Notes: generated from the letters alone by a model not told the origin. Counted from the first letter of the stretch, positions 15,910 through 24,956 are shown. The stretch: DNA of 64,000 bases from Gammaproteobacteria bacterium (GCA_028064935.1 JAPTWT010000281.1:1-64000), one strand, 5' to 3'. Program-made: numbers and translations.

Positions 15910-16314
15910 TCAGCCCGGCGCGCTCGTGGTGCCGCTTGCCTGGGCGCCTCCGGCAGGCACGCTTACGTGCGTCGCCGGCATCAGCATGGTGCGCCGGTAG
16001 AGACCATGGAACATCCACGCACTAAGCCCTACGGCAAGGATAAAGAGCGGGATGAACAGGATCAGCGCCACCGTGTGCCAGATCTGCGTCTCGGAGATGT
16101 TCAGATGCAGGAGCAAGACGCACTGGACGAGCGCCGCGAGCCCTGCCACCAACGAGATCGCGATACCAATGTCCATGGGCGCGAGCGTATGCTCGCGGAC
16201 GATCCAAAGCGACAGACCCATCAAGGCAAGCCCCGCCAGATAGGCGACGATATAGCCGCCGCCCGCGAGCTGGACCTCCGGGTGCTGCCATGCGTTATCC
16301 GTGGTATGCGTCAT
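15910..16314 (-). CDS. cyoD: cytochrome bo3 quinol oxidase subunit IV (CyoD)
   Basis: The 134-residue protein has three transmembrane segments with the subunit IV pattern: W-Q-H-P-E-V before the first helix, then a central helix containing V-Q-C-V-L-L-L-H-L, and a last helix after W-H-T-V-A-L-I-L-F. It is a small, catalytically silent subunit that helps assemble the oxidase in the inner membrane. Its ATG overlaps the cyoC stop by four bases (ATGA), indicating translational coupling. It is the last gene of the operon; cyoE, which usually follows, is not here. The Ala/Gly/Pro-rich C-terminal tail is longer than in E. coli. Confidence 0.85.
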   Translation of the reverse strand: MTHTTDNAWQHPEVQLAGGGYIVAYLAGLALMGLSLWIVREHTLAPMDIGIAISLVAGLAALVQCVLLLHLNISETQIWHTVALILFIPLFILAVGLSAWMFHGLYRRTMLMPATHVSVPAGGAQASGTTSAPG

Positions 16315-16946
16315 ACGATCGCGCCTCGCAGGTAGAGAAAAGTGAACATGAAGACCCACATGACGGCCTGGAAGTGCCAGAAGAGCCGCAGGTTCAGCAG
16401 CCGGTAGACGACCTTCTCGCTAAGCCCCGCGAACGCCACCTGGACGAGCATCACGAGCATCCAGGCGATGCCCACCACCACATGCAGGCCATGATAGAAC
16501 ACGAGCGTAAAGAACGCCGACAGATAGCCGCTGCGCTCGGGCGTGGCGCCCATGCGGAATAGATGCAGGATCTCGTGGATATCGACCGACAGGAAACCAA
16601 GCGCGATCAAGAGCGCCGCCGCAATCCCGAGCATCACCCCGCCACGATGGCCTCTCTTCAGGGCAATCATGGCAAAACCATAGGCGAGCACGCTCGAAAA
16701 GAGCCACACCGTCTCCTTGAAGGCGACCCCCGGATGCGCCACGGTCGCAGCCCACGGACCGCCGGCGGCGTTGACCGCATGCCCGAGGACCGTATAGGCC
16801 ACAAACAGCGCCGCAAACATCATGGCGTCGCTCAACATATACAGCCAGAACCCCAGGGTTCGCGTCGCTATGGCGTCGTGCCCGTGACCCGACGACCACA
16901 TCGGACTTTTCTTGGCATCCAGCGTCTCACTTGTCGCTGTGCTCAT
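16311..16946 (-). CDS. cyoC: cytochrome bo3 quinol oxidase subunit III (CyoC)
   Basis: The 211-residue protein has five transmembrane segments typical of haem-copper oxidase subunit III, with G-F-W-L-Y-M-L-S-D at the start of the first, an E-T-V-W-L-F-S-S helix, and F-Y-H-G-L-H-V-V-V-G in the fourth, where the conserved His-x-x-His lies. Subunit III stabilises the proton-pumping core. GGGAGA lies about 7 nt before the ATG. It is co-directional with cyoB (106-base gap) and overlaps cyoD. Confidence 0.9.
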   Translation of the reverse strand: MSTATSETLDAKKSPMWSSGHGHDAIATRTLGFWLYMLSDAMMFAALFVAYTVLGHAVNAAGGPWAATVAHPGVAFKETVWLFSSVLAYGFAMIALKRGHRGGVMLGIAAALLIALGFLSVDIHEILHLFRMGATPERSGYLSAFFTLVFYHGLHVVVGIAWMLVMLVQVAFAGLSEKVVYRLLNLRLFWHFQAVMWVFMFTFLYLRGAIV

Positions 16947-17052
16947 CAGTTGTTCTCCCGTAATTCGCTATCGTGATCTCACAGAGCGCGGCGCAGAGCC
17001 ACCCGCCCCGCGCGGCGGCCACGCGCTTAAAGCGTGTGCCGCGCCTCATTAT

Positions 17053-19131
17053 TTACAAGCCCTCGCGAAACGCCGGCACACCACCTATCACATCATCGGT
17101 TACCGGGCGTCCGCTCGGGACATCGCGGATGGCGCGCTCCATGCGCTCGACGTCCTTGGCGGCGATGGTGTAGTCGGTATCGCGATCGAAGGACCGGATG
17201 ACGATGAGCGCTATGACCGCCGCGGTGCAGACCTCGGCCAGCCACCACATGCGCCACACGAGACCGAAGGCAAGCCCTAAGGACAAAATGCCGAGCCACA
17301 GCGGGATCGCGGTGTTGCGCGGCATGTGGATGTCCTCGTAGTGCTCCGGGCGTACGGTATCGACCCCATGCTCCACGCGCCACGCGCGCTCGTCACGGGC
17401 GTGCACCTCGGGGGTCACCGCGAAGTTGTAGAAGGGCACCGGTGAATGCGTCATCCACTCGAGACTGCGCGACGTCTCCCAGGCATCGAGGCCGGCGCGG
17501 TTCTTCGCGCGGTCGCGGAAGCTCACATAGAGCTGGGCGAGGAGCGCCACCACCGACAATACGTAGATCCCGATCCCCACCACCTCGACATCGAGCAACG
17601 GCCCCCACTGCGGGAAGGCGATGTAATCGAGGCGCCGGGTCATGCCCATGAAACCCAGCGTGAACATGGGGATGAAGACCACGGCGGTGCCGGCGGTGAA
17701 CAACCAGAAGAACATCTTCCCGAAGCGCTGCTCGAGGCGGAACCCGAAGACCTTCGGGAACCAGTAGTTCACGCCACCGAATATGGCATAGACGATGAGC
17801 AACAGCATCATATGGAAGTGCGCGACCACGAACACGCTGTTATGGACCATGTAGTCGTTGGTCGCGAACGCGTTCATCATGCCGGTCAATCCGCCCACGA
17901 GCAGAAGGAACAGGGCCGCCGAGGCCCACATCATGGGCAGTTCGAAGCGCAGGCGCCCGCGGAACATCGTGAACGCCCAATTGAAGACCTTGACGCCGGT
18001 CGGGATGCCAACCGCCATGGTGGTGATGCTGAAGAACGCGTTGACCGCCGGCGCCGAGGCCATGGTGAAGAAGTGATGCAGCCACACCCCCCAGGCCACC
18101 CCGGCGATGCCAAGCGATGCCAGCACCATGCCCATGTAGCCAAAGAGCGGCTTTTCGGAAAAGGTCGGGATGATCTCCGAGATCATGCCAAACGCCGGCA
18201 GGATCACGAAATACACCTCCGGATGGCCCCATATCCAGAAGAGGTCGTTATAGAGCATCAGGTTGCCGCCCAGGCCGGCGGTATAGAAATGCGTGCCGAC
18301 ATAACGATCGAGGGCCAGCAGCGCGAGCGTCACGGAAAGCACCGGGAAGGTCGTGAGGCTGATCAGGTTGGCGCTCAAGGAGGCCCATGTGAAGATCGGC
18401 AGCCGTCCCCAGGTCATGCCCGGGGCACGCATCTTGACGATGGTGGCGAGCAGATTGATGCCGCCCAGGGTCGTACCGATGCTGCTCAGCTGAAACGCCC
18501 ACATCCAGTAGTCGACGCCGACCCCGGGGCTGTAGGGGAGCTCCATCACCGGCATGATCCCGAACCATCCGGCATGCGCGAAATTGCCGACGAACAGCGA
18601 CACCATCACCAACGCCGCGCCGGCGGCGGTGAGCCACAGGGACACCGCGTTCAGGTAAGGGTAGGCCATGTCACGGGCGCCGATCTGCAGGGGCACCAGG
18701 ATGTTCATGATGCCGACCAGAAGCGGGGTCGCGGCGAACAGGATCATGATGGTCCCGTGCGCGGTGTAGATCTGACCGAAATGATAGGGCGTGAGATAGC
18801 CGTGCAGCGAGTGCAGGTAGCCCGGCGAATGCGGTCCCACCGCCAAGGCCTGCTGGGTGCGCATCATGACTGCGTCTATGAAGCCGCGGAACAGCATCAC
18901 AAGGCCGATCAGGATATACATGATGCCGATCTTCTTGTGATCGACCGAGGTCAGCCAGTCCCGCCACAGCGTGCGCCACACCCCGAAATAGGTGGCAAGC
19001 CCGATCAGCGCGACCGCAAGCAGCGTCGCGAACAGGAAGGTCCCGACGAGGATGGGGTTTTTGTAAGGTATCTCGCTTAACGCCAAGCGGCCCAAGAGCG
19101 GGCTCCACGGCCCATCGATATGCACTAGCAT
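17053..19131 (-). CDS. cyoB: cytochrome bo3 quinol oxidase subunit I (CyoB)
   Basis: The 692-residue protein is the haem-copper core. It has S-V-D-H-K-K-I-G-I-M-Y, the low-spin haem His in T-A-H-G-T-I-M, G-H-P-E-V-Y (the Glu of the proton path and the CuB-Tyr region), L-H-H-F-F-T-M (two CuB His), P-T-G-V-K (the K-channel Lys) and V-A-H-F-H-M (both haem ligands). The D-channel entry Asp is present in G-A-R-D-M-A-Y. It oxidises quinol, reduces O2 to water and pumps protons. It is a little longer than the E. coli subunit. GGAGAGG precedes the ATG. It follows cyoA after 15 bases. Confidence 0.95.
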   Translation of the reverse strand: MLVHIDGPWSPLLGRLALSEIPYKNPILVGTFLFATLLAVALIGLATYFGVWRTLWRDWLTSVDHKKIGIMYILIGLVMLFRGFIDAVMMRTQQALAVGPHSPGYLHSLHGYLTPYHFGQIYTAHGTIMILFAATPLLVGIMNILVPLQIGARDMAYPYLNAVSLWLTAAGAALVMVSLFVGNFAHAGWFGIMPVMELPYSPGVGVDYWMWAFQLSSIGTTLGGINLLATIVKMRAPGMTWGRLPIFTWASLSANLISLTTFPVLSVTLALLALDRYVGTHFYTAGLGGNLMLYNDLFWIWGHPEVYFVILPAFGMISEIIPTFSEKPLFGYMGMVLASLGIAGVAWGVWLHHFFTMASAPAVNAFFSITTMAVGIPTGVKVFNWAFTMFRGRLRFELPMMWASAALFLLLVGGLTGMMNAFATNDYMVHNSVFVVAHFHMMLLLIVYAIFGGVNYWFPKVFGFRLEQRFGKMFFWLFTAGTAVVFIPMFTLGFMGMTRRLDYIAFPQWGPLLDVEVVGIGIYVLSVVALLAQLYVSFRDRAKNRAGLDAWETSRSLEWMTHSPVPFYNFAVTPEVHARDERAWRVEHGVDTVRPEHYEDIHMPRNTAIPLWLGILSLGLAFGLVWRMWWLAEVCTAAVIALIVIRSFDRDTDYTIAAKDVERMERAIRDVPSGRPVTDDVIGGVPAFREGL

Positions 19132-19146
19132 GAACGATTCCTCTCC

Positions 19147-20133
19147 TTAATCTGGGTTGTGGGCGTCACGACGGGCCTGCCGGCGCAGATAGCCCGTCAT
19201 GTTCTCGGTCATGGCCATCGGCGTCGGGTAGGTCTTGCCGGCCACGGTCTCGGCCACGACCTGCCGGAACAGGCCCGGCTGGACCTGCGAGAAGTAGGCC
19301 ACACGGTCATGGACGTTGATCGTCGGCCGCGCGACGATATTGAAAGTCGCGTAGGTCAGATGCCGGGGCGCGGTCTGAACCTTGGCGACCCAGGCGCCGA
19401 ACGCCTGGGACGAGACCGCGCGGGTCTTGAAGTCCATCCACGAAAACCCGGCGCCGCTGTAATCCGCGGAGAATCCCTCGTAGGTCCCGATGTGCGAGGC
19501 CACGAGCGATTGCCGGACGCGCATGCCGGGCATGACATCGATCATGCCGACCAGCTGTGGGATGTAGAAATCGTTGACCACGGTCGCCGACGTCAACCGG
19601 AAACGCACCGGGACGCCCCTGGGGATGACCAGGCGATCGACGGTGGCGATGTGCTGTTTGGGATACACGAACACCCATTGCCAGTCGGTGGAGATGACGT
19701 CGACGTCGAGCGGGCCGCGGGCATGGGGAGTACGCAGGGCGCGGGCGATGACCGTCGGGTGATAGGGGTTCACGGCATAGATGGCCTTGACCGAGTAGTA
19801 GGACAGGATCCCGACGGTGACGATCGGTATGCCCCAGACGACCGCCTCCAAGACGTTGGAGTGGTCCCATCGGCCATCGTAATGCCCGCGCCCGCCGTCC
19901 TTGCGGTAATGGCGCATCGCCCACACGATGAAGATCCCGGTGGGCACGATGATGAGTAGCATGACCAGAACATCGAGGGTCAGGTAATGGTCCTGGGTCG
20001 CGGAGATGATCCCCTTGGGATCCAGCATCCAGAAATCATCCCCGCCGCGCTGCTTGACGCAGCCCGCGAGAAGCAAGAGTGGCACAAGAGAAAGGACCCG
20101 CCACGCCCGTGATCGCAACCTGTTTGTTGGCAT
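19147..20133 (-). CDS. cyoA: cytochrome bo3 quinol oxidase subunit II (CyoA)
   Basis: The 328-residue lipoprotein precursor has a lipobox-like L-L-A-G-C near residue 25, two transmembrane helices, and a periplasmic cupredoxin domain with Y-P-K-Q-H-I-A-T-V, F-Y-I-P-Q-L and Y-S-G-A-G-F-S. The paired Cys and other ligands of a CuA centre are absent, which marks a quinol oxidase rather than a cytochrome c oxidase. GGAG is 4 nt upstream of the chosen ATG, and longer versions add a leader without a signal. It is the first gene of the cyo operon. Confidence 0.9.
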   Translation of the reverse strand: MPTNRLRSRAWRVLSLVPLLLLAGCVKQRGGDDFWMLDPKGIISATQDHYLTLDVLVMLLIIVPTGIFIVWAMRHYRKDGGRGHYDGRWDHSNVLEAVVWGIPIVTVGILSYYSVKAIYAVNPYHPTVIARALRTPHARGPLDVDVISTDWQWVFVYPKQHIATVDRLVIPRGVPVRFRLTSATVVNDFYIPQLVGMIDVMPGMRVRQSLVASHIGTYEGFSADYSGAGFSWMDFKTRAVSSQAFGAWVAKVQTAPRHLTYATFNIVARPTINVHDRVAYFSQVQPGLFRQVVAETVAGKTYPTPMAMTENMTGYLRRQARRDAHNPD

Positions 20134-20287
20134 ATCTCCGAAAGCCTCATGAATGGGACGGTCGGCGCCCGGGCCCTGCAGGGACCGCGTGCCACCATGC
20201 CCGTCGTGTGCGCCGCCCCACGGACCGCCGCAGGGCGCCATCGGGAGTCGGTCTCTACCGCAAGAGAGATAGCCGGCTCAGCGGGCG

Positions 20288-20352
20288 CTATCCTAAGGGG
20301 ATAGGAGGCGGGTCGTATTGATACAGATCAGGGACATGGGCGTATTCTTATA
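20288..20352 (-). promoter_or_regulatory. putative cyo promoter with FNR-like site and inverted repeat
   Basis: On the minus strand a -10-like TATAAG lies at 20347-20352 with no clear -35. Just downstream, 20318-20331 reads TTGATACAGATCAG on the plus strand, matching the FNR/ANR consensus TTGAT-N4-ATCAA in nine of ten positions. A palindrome CTATCC-taagg-GGATAG follows at 20288-20304. An FNR site downstream of the start would repress, as known for E. coli cyo under anoxia. The promoter call is weaker than the site. Confidence 0.45.
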
Positions 20353-20620
20353 GTAAGCCGTACTAATGGACTCGAGATCGACGCCGGCGCGATGCCGGGC
20401 GGCGCGGGGACAACCGTGGGGCGCCGCGGTCCGACGCCTCACGGGCGCGCGATCTGAGGCCTTCGTCGTCGGGGCTATAGGGGGTAGGCCGGGACTATAG
20501 GTCGCCGGATCGTTTCCGGTGCCTCGCCAACCGCAGCCGGGCAAGAGGGTGCGAGGCGCCGGCGGCCTCGCCCGGCCCTCCTTTGGGGCGCGGGCGGGTG
20601 AAAGGGGCGCAGCGCCTGCG
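20353..20620. other. intergenic region between mtnA and cyo
   Basis: GC-rich spacer between the 3' end of mtnA and the cyo promoter. Together with 20134-20352 it makes a 487-base gap with no supported gene. A small GGCGC-a-GCGCC repeat just after the mtnA stop may be part of a weak terminator but lacks a T-tract. Confidence 0.4.
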
Positions 20621-21688
20621 TCAGGCGGGGATCGGGGATGTCAGAAGCCGGGCGATGCCCTCGGTATCGGGGTGTTGCACTACCCCGCGCTCGGTGATGA
20701 GCGCCGTGATGAGCACAGCCGGGGTCACATCGAAGACCGGGTTCCAGGCACGCGCCCCCGCGGGGCTATGCGCCACCCCCTGGCAGCACAAGACCTCGCT
20801 TTCGGCGCGCTCCTCAATGGGAATCCCCCAGCCGTCGGGGGTCGCGGCATCGATCGTGCTGATCGGCGCCACGACATAAAACGGCACGCCATGATGGCGC
20901 GCCGACACCGCCAGCCCGTAGGTCCCGATCTTGTTGGCGGTGTCGCCGTTGGCGGCGATGCGATCGGCGCCCACGAGGACGGCCGCGATATCACCTGAGC
21001 GCAAGCGCGCGGCGGCCGCGCCATCGGCGAGCACGGTCACCGGCAGGCCCTCCTCCACGAGCTCCCAGGCGGTCAGCCGGGCACCCTGCAACCACGGTCG
21101 CGTCTCGTCGGCATAGACCATGCTGATGCCCCCGACCGCGGCCGCGGCGCGCACCACGCCCAGCGCGGTGCCATACCCCCCGGTGGCCAGCGCCCCGGTA
21201 TTGCAATGTGTCAGCACCCGCGCCTTGGGCGGCAGCAACGCGGCGCCGAGCGCGCCCATACGCCGGTTGGCGGCGATATCCTCGTCATGCAAGCGCCGCG
21301 CGGCGGTGAGCAGCGTGGCCACCGGGGGCCCCGCGCCGACGGTCTCCATCACGCGCTCCATGCGATCCAGGGCCCAGCCGAGATTCACGGCCGTGGGGCG
21401 GCTTTCGCGCAGCACCGTAAGATCGGCGCGCGCGGCCGCGCGCCAGTCGGTGGGCACGCGCCTATAGGCCTCGGTGACCGCCAGCACCGCGCCATAGGCC
21501 GCGGTCACCCCGATCGCCGGCGCCCCGCGCACGACCATGGCGGTGATGGCGGCCGCGACCTCGCGCGCCGTCGCGCACTCTTCATAGCGCAGTGTAGAAG
21601 GCAGCACGCGCTGATCCAAAAGTCGCACCGCGCCCTCGCGCCACGCGACGGCGCGCACCTTGTCATAGAGAACCGCATCCACCGCCAT
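20621..21688 (-). CDS. mtnA: S-methyl-5-thioribose-1-phosphate isomerase
   Basis: The 355-residue protein is MtnA: L-P-x-x-x-x-Y at the start, V-V-R-G-A-P-A-I-G, then T-H-C-N-T-G-A-L-A with the catalytic Cys near residue 155, and D-R-I-A-A-N-G-D-T-A-N-K with the catalytic Asp. It isomerises methylthioribose-1-phosphate to methylthioribulose-1-phosphate in methionine salvage. GGAGGA directly abuts the chosen ATG, so a GTG two codons further may be the real start. It is divergent from the mtaD-ubiG-phosphatase genes, an arrangement close to that in Pseudomonas. Confidence 0.9.
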   Translation of the reverse strand: MAVDAVLYDKVRAVAWREGAVRLLDQRVLPSTLRYEECATAREVAAAITAMVVRGAPAIGVTAAYGAVLAVTEAYRRVPTDWRAAARADLTVLRESRPTAVNLGWALDRMERVMETVGAGPPVATLLTAARRLHDEDIAANRRMGALGAALLPPKARVLTHCNTGALATGGYGTALGVVRAAAAVGGISMVYADETRPWLQGARLTAWELVEEGLPVTVLADGAAAARLRSGDIAAVLVGADRIAANGDTANKIGTYGLAVSARHHGVPFYVVAPISTIDAATPDGWGIPIEERAESEVLCCQGVAHSPAGARAWNPVFDVTPAVLITALITERGVVQHPDTEGIARLLTSPIPA

Positions 21689-22282
21689 TCCTCCGCACGC
21701 CCTGGGACACAACGTCCGGCGATGATGCTATCATGACGAAGGTCGCTTTTTCGTTGGGTCTATGGCAAAAAGTCTCGCACAGCCCCCCCCCCCGACCGCC
21801 ATGGCGGGGCCGCCAGTCGTCGGGGTGCGCGCCCTGTTCGCCTGCGGCGACACATTGCCGACGGCGGCCCGATTGGCACATTCGGGCCATGGCCTGGACC
21901 GTGGCAGGCCTTACAGCGGGCGGGGCTCTTTGTCGTCCGCCGCTCAAAGGCGTCGTGGCGGTGGGGCATGCCTGCCGGGAGCTCCTCCACCACAACCCCG
22001 TGGACAGCCCGGAGGGCAAGCTGGTGGGACTTTTCAAGAAACGGCCGCGCTCCCGCCACGAACATGTCCCGGCGCCCTCCGATCAGGAACAGTGTCGCGC
22101 CGAGATGGCAAGCCTGCGGCCTAACGGCATGCGCATCGTGCCGATCGCGCACCACGAGTCCCCGGTGCGCGATTTTTGCCATTCGTTCGCCCGGCGGGAG
22201 GGTGGTCGCATCGTCGCGACCGGGACCTTCCGCGCCAAAACCGCGCACACGCGCTAGACCCCCCAACCACGCGAGGGTTGTC
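21689..22282. other. 594-base gap with a possible disrupted gene
   Basis: The plus strand from 21889 to 22257 (ending TAG, 25 bases before mtaD) has strongly GC-biased third codon positions, as real genes here do, and would give a 122-residue product with no recognised family. Upstream of it a different frame from the ATG at 21762 has similar bias, and an 11-base run of C at 21783-21793 lies in that part. This suggests one gene broken by a frameshift, or two small ones. An overlapping minus-strand frame contains a chance-looking C-K-A-C-H. Confidence 0.35.
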
Positions 22283-23605
22283 ATGGACTTCGATCTTTGC
22301 CTGAAGGCCCCCTGGATCATCCCGGTGGAACCACGCGGCGAGGTGCGGCACGACCACGCCGTGCTCATACGCGACGGCCGCATCGCGGCGATCGTGCCGC
22401 AGGCGCAGGCCCCGCAGGCGGCGCACACCGTGGACCTCCCCGGACATGTCCTGCTCCCGGGCCTCGTCAATGCCCATACCCACGCCGCCATGACGCTCTT
22501 TCGCGGGCTTGCCGACGATCTTCCGCTCCAGCAATGGCTGCATGAGCATATCTGGCCGGCCGAAGGCCGTCATGTCAACGCCGACTTCGCGCGCGACGGC
22601 AGCGCGCTCGCCGCGCTCGAGATGATCCAAGGCGGCACCACCTGTTTCGCGGACATGTACTTCTTCGCCGATGAGACCGCGCGCGTGGCAACCAGCGCCG
22701 GGCTGCGCGCGGCGCTCGGTCTCGTGGTCATCGACGTGCCGACCGCCTGGGCCCGCGACCCCGAGGAATACCTGAGCCGCGGGATCGCGCTGTGCGACCG
22801 ATGGCGCCATGATGCGCTCATCACGCCCCTGCTCGCCCCGCACGCCCCCTACTCGGTCTCCGACGAGACACTAAAGCGCATCCGCGTGCGCGCCGACGAG
22901 CTCGATATCGCCCTGCACATGCACATCCACGAGACCGCAGGCGAGATCACCCAATCGCTGCAGAGCCACGGCGTACGCCCCCTGGCGCGGCTCGACCGCC
23001 TGGGGCTTATCCATGCCAACCTCATGGCCGTGCACATGACCCAGCTTACGGCAGACGAGATCGCGCTGTGCGCCGCGCGCGGGGTAAGCGTGGTCCACTG
23101 CCCCGAGTCCAACCTGAAGATCGCCGCCGGTATCTGTCCGGTCCCATCGCTCGTCCATGCCGGCGTCAATGTCGCCCTCGGCACCGATGGCGCGGCCAGC
23201 AACAACGATCTCGACATGCTCGGGGAGATGCGCACGGCGGCACTCCTTGCCAAGGGCATGAGCGGGGACGCGACCGCGGTGCCGGCGGCGGTGGCGCTGG
23301 AGATGGCGACCTTGAACGGCGCCCGCGCCTTGGGACTTGGCGATGACATCGGCTCGCTTGTGGTCGGCAAGAGCGCCGACGTCATCGCAATCGATTTGCG
23401 CGCACCCTCCACCCAGCCTGTCTATGACCCGCTTTCGCAGCTCGTCTATGCCGCAAGCCGTGGTCAGGTGACGCATGCCTGGGTCGCGGGCCGGCCGCTC
23501 TTGCGCGACCGACAGGTGCTGACCCTGGACGAAAGGGCGATCATCCGCCAGGCGGCGGCCTGGCGTGATAAGATACGCGCGAGCGATCATGGAGGCCTGT
23601 CATGA
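22283..23605 (+). CDS. mtaD: 5-methylthioadenosine/S-adenosylhomocysteine deaminase
   Basis: The 440-residue amidohydrolase has the metal site N-A-H-T-H-A-A-M near residue 70, the H-x-H pair in M-H-I-H-E-T near residue 215, a later His in L-M-A-V-H-M-T-Q-L, and the catalytic Asp in L-G-T-D-G-A-A-S-N-N. These are the features of the Trz/MtaD deaminases that convert methylthioadenosine or S-adenosylhomocysteine to inosine forms. The length is standard. Its neighbours mtnA and ubiG support the MTA role. The ATG is preceded by GAGGG 7 nt away, and the gene overlaps ubiG by four bases. Confidence 0.85.
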   Translation: MDFDLCLKAPWIIPVEPRGEVRHDHAVLIRDGRIAAIVPQAQAPQAAHTVDLPGHVLLPGLVNAHTHAAMTLFRGLADDLPLQQWLHEHIWPAEGRHVNADFARDGSALAALEMIQGGTTCFADMYFFADETARVATSAGLRAALGLVVIDVPTAWARDPEEYLSRGIALCDRWRHDALITPLLAPHAPYSVSDETLKRIRVRADELDIALHMHIHETAGEITQSLQSHGVRPLARLDRLGLIHANLMAVHMTQLTADEIALCAARGVSVVHCPESNLKIAAGICPVPSLVHAGVNVALGTDGAASNNDLDMLGEMRTAALLAKGMSGDATAVPAAVALEMATLNGARALGLGDDIGSLVVGKSADVIAIDLRAPSTQPVYDPLSQLVYAASRGQVTHAWVAGRPLLRDRQVLTLDERAIIRQAAAWRDKIRASDHGGLS

Positions 23606-24312
23606 CCCCGGCGCAGAATGCCGACCCCAAAGAACTCCAACGATTCGAGACGGTCGCCGCCCGCTGGTGGGACCCGCAGGGACCGCTCAAGACCCTGCAC
23701 GGCATGAACCCGTTGCGCCTGCGATTTATCAAGGAGCGCGTCGATCTGGCGGGCCGCAAGGTGCTGGACGTGGGCTGTGGCGGGGGTCTGCTCACGGAGG
23801 CCATGACCGCCGCCGGGGCCAGCGTGACGGGCATCGATCTGGCGCACGAGGCGCTGCTCGTGGCGCGCCTGCATGCCATCGAAAACGGTCTTACCATCGA
23901 CTATCGCGAGACCTCGGTCGAGGACCTCGCCAACACGAGCCCCGCCACCTTTGATGTCGTGACCTGCCTTGAGATGCTGGAACATGTACCCGACCCCGCA
24001 TCGGTGGTTTCAAGCTGCGCGCGACTCGTGAAGCCCGGCGGCCGGGTGTTCTTCTCGACCATCAATCGCACGCCCAAGGCGTGGTTGATGGCGGTCGTGG
24101 GCGCGGAATACCTGCTGAACGTCCTGCCACGCGGCACCCACGAGTACGCGCGCTTCATCCGCCCCTCGGAGCTCGCCGCGTGGATGCGGGCCGCGGGGCT
24201 CGCGACCGAGACCATAAGCGGCGTGCGCTACTGGCCGGTGGTCGAGCATTACGCGCTGTCGCCTACGGTCGACGTCAATTATCTCGTGTGTGCACGGCGC
24301 GAGGGGCCTTGA
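23602..24312 (+). CDS. ubiG: ubiquinone biosynthesis O-methyltransferase
   Basis: The 236-residue protein matches UbiG throughout: F-E-x-x-A-x-x-W-W-D-P near the start, motif I V-L-D-V-G-C-G-G-G near residue 55, S-V-T-G-I-D-L, E-M-L-E-H-V-P-D-P and K-P-G-G-R-V-F-F-S-T-I-N-R. It carries out the two O-methylation steps of ubiquinone synthesis, consistent with the quinol oxidase and complex I encoded here. Its ATG overlaps the mtaD stop (ATGA), and its own stop overlaps the following phosphatase start (TTGA), so the three are translated from one mRNA. Confidence 0.93.
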   Translation: MTPAQNADPKELQRFETVAARWWDPQGPLKTLHGMNPLRLRFIKERVDLAGRKVLDVGCGGGLLTEAMTAAGASVTGIDLAHEALLVARLHAIENGLTIDYRETSVEDLANTSPATFDVVTCLEMLEHVPDPASVVSSCARLVKPGGRVFFSTINRTPKAWLMAVVGAEYLLNVLPRGTHEYARFIRPSELAAWMRAAGLATETISGVRYWPVVEHYALSPTVDVNYLVCARREGP

Positions 24313-24956
24313 CGCGCGAGGCCGTACTGTTCGACCTGGATGGCACGCTCGCCAACACCGCCCCGGATCTGGCGCTGGCGCTTATGGCGTTGCGGCCGCC
24401 GGGAAGCCCGTCTGTGGACCCGGAACGGGTGCGGCGGGCGACGGCCGTGGGCACGGTCGCGCTCTTGCGCGAAGGGCTCGGCCTTGAGCCGGACATGGCC
24501 GACTACGAGGCGACGCGCGCGGCCTTTCTGGCCCATTATCAGCGCCTGATCGGCACCGCCACCGAGCCGAACGCGGGCATGATCGAGGTCCTGGATGCGC
24601 TCGAGGCCCGCGGCCTTCCCTGGGGGGTCGTGACCAACAAACCCGAACACCTGGCGGCGCGCGTGCTCGCCGCCCTGGGCCTGAATGGTCGCGCCCGCTG
24701 CCTGGTCGGCGGCGACACGCTGGCACGCCGCAAGCCCTATCCCGATCCCCTGCTCCACGCCTGCCGGCTCATGGGTATCGCCCCCGATCGCTGCATCTAT
24801 GTCGGCGACGACGAAGGGGACATCGAGGCGGCCCACGCCGCCGGCATGCCGGGCCTGGCGGTGGCCTTCGGCTACGCCCCCCCGGACGAAGCCCGGCGCT
24901 GGGGGGCCGATGGCCTGTTAATCACCCCCGCCGAGCTTTTGGCCTTCCTTGACTGA
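24309..24956 (+). CDS. HAD phosphatase, MupP/Gph type
   Basis: The 215-residue protein has the HAD motifs: F-D-L-D-G-T-L at the N-terminus (nucleophile Asp), V-V-T-N-K (motif II), K-P-Y-P-D-P (motif III) and G-D-D-E-G-D (motif IV). It resembles phosphoglycolate phosphatases. In Pseudomonas the gene after ubiG in the mtnA-mtaD-ubiG series is mupP, an N-acetylmuramate-6-phosphate phosphatase for wall recycling, so either substrate is possible. The likely start is the TTG that overlaps the ubiG stop; no ATG occurs close to the first motif. Its 3' end overlaps queD on the other strand by 39 bases. Confidence 0.8.
   Translation: MTREAVLFDLDGTLANTAPDLALALMALRPPGSPSVDPERVRRATAVGTVALLREGLGLEPDMADYEATRAAFLAHYQRLIGTATEPNAGMIEVLDALEARGLPWGVVTNKPEHLAARVLAALGLNGRARCLVGGDTLARRKPYPDPLLHACRLMGIAPDRCIYVGDDEGDIEAAHAAGMPGLAVAFGYAPPDEARRWGADGLLITPAELLAFLD

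Noticed and set aside
17446..19080. Long plus-strand open frame antisense to cyoB
   Set aside because: It mirrors cyoB on the other strand, which is certain by its haem-copper motifs; high GC leaves antisense frames open.
21760..22257. Minus-strand frame with a C-K-A-C-H haem motif
   Set aside because: Third-position GC bias favours the plus strand; a single CxxCH can arise by chance and no other cytochrome feature is present.
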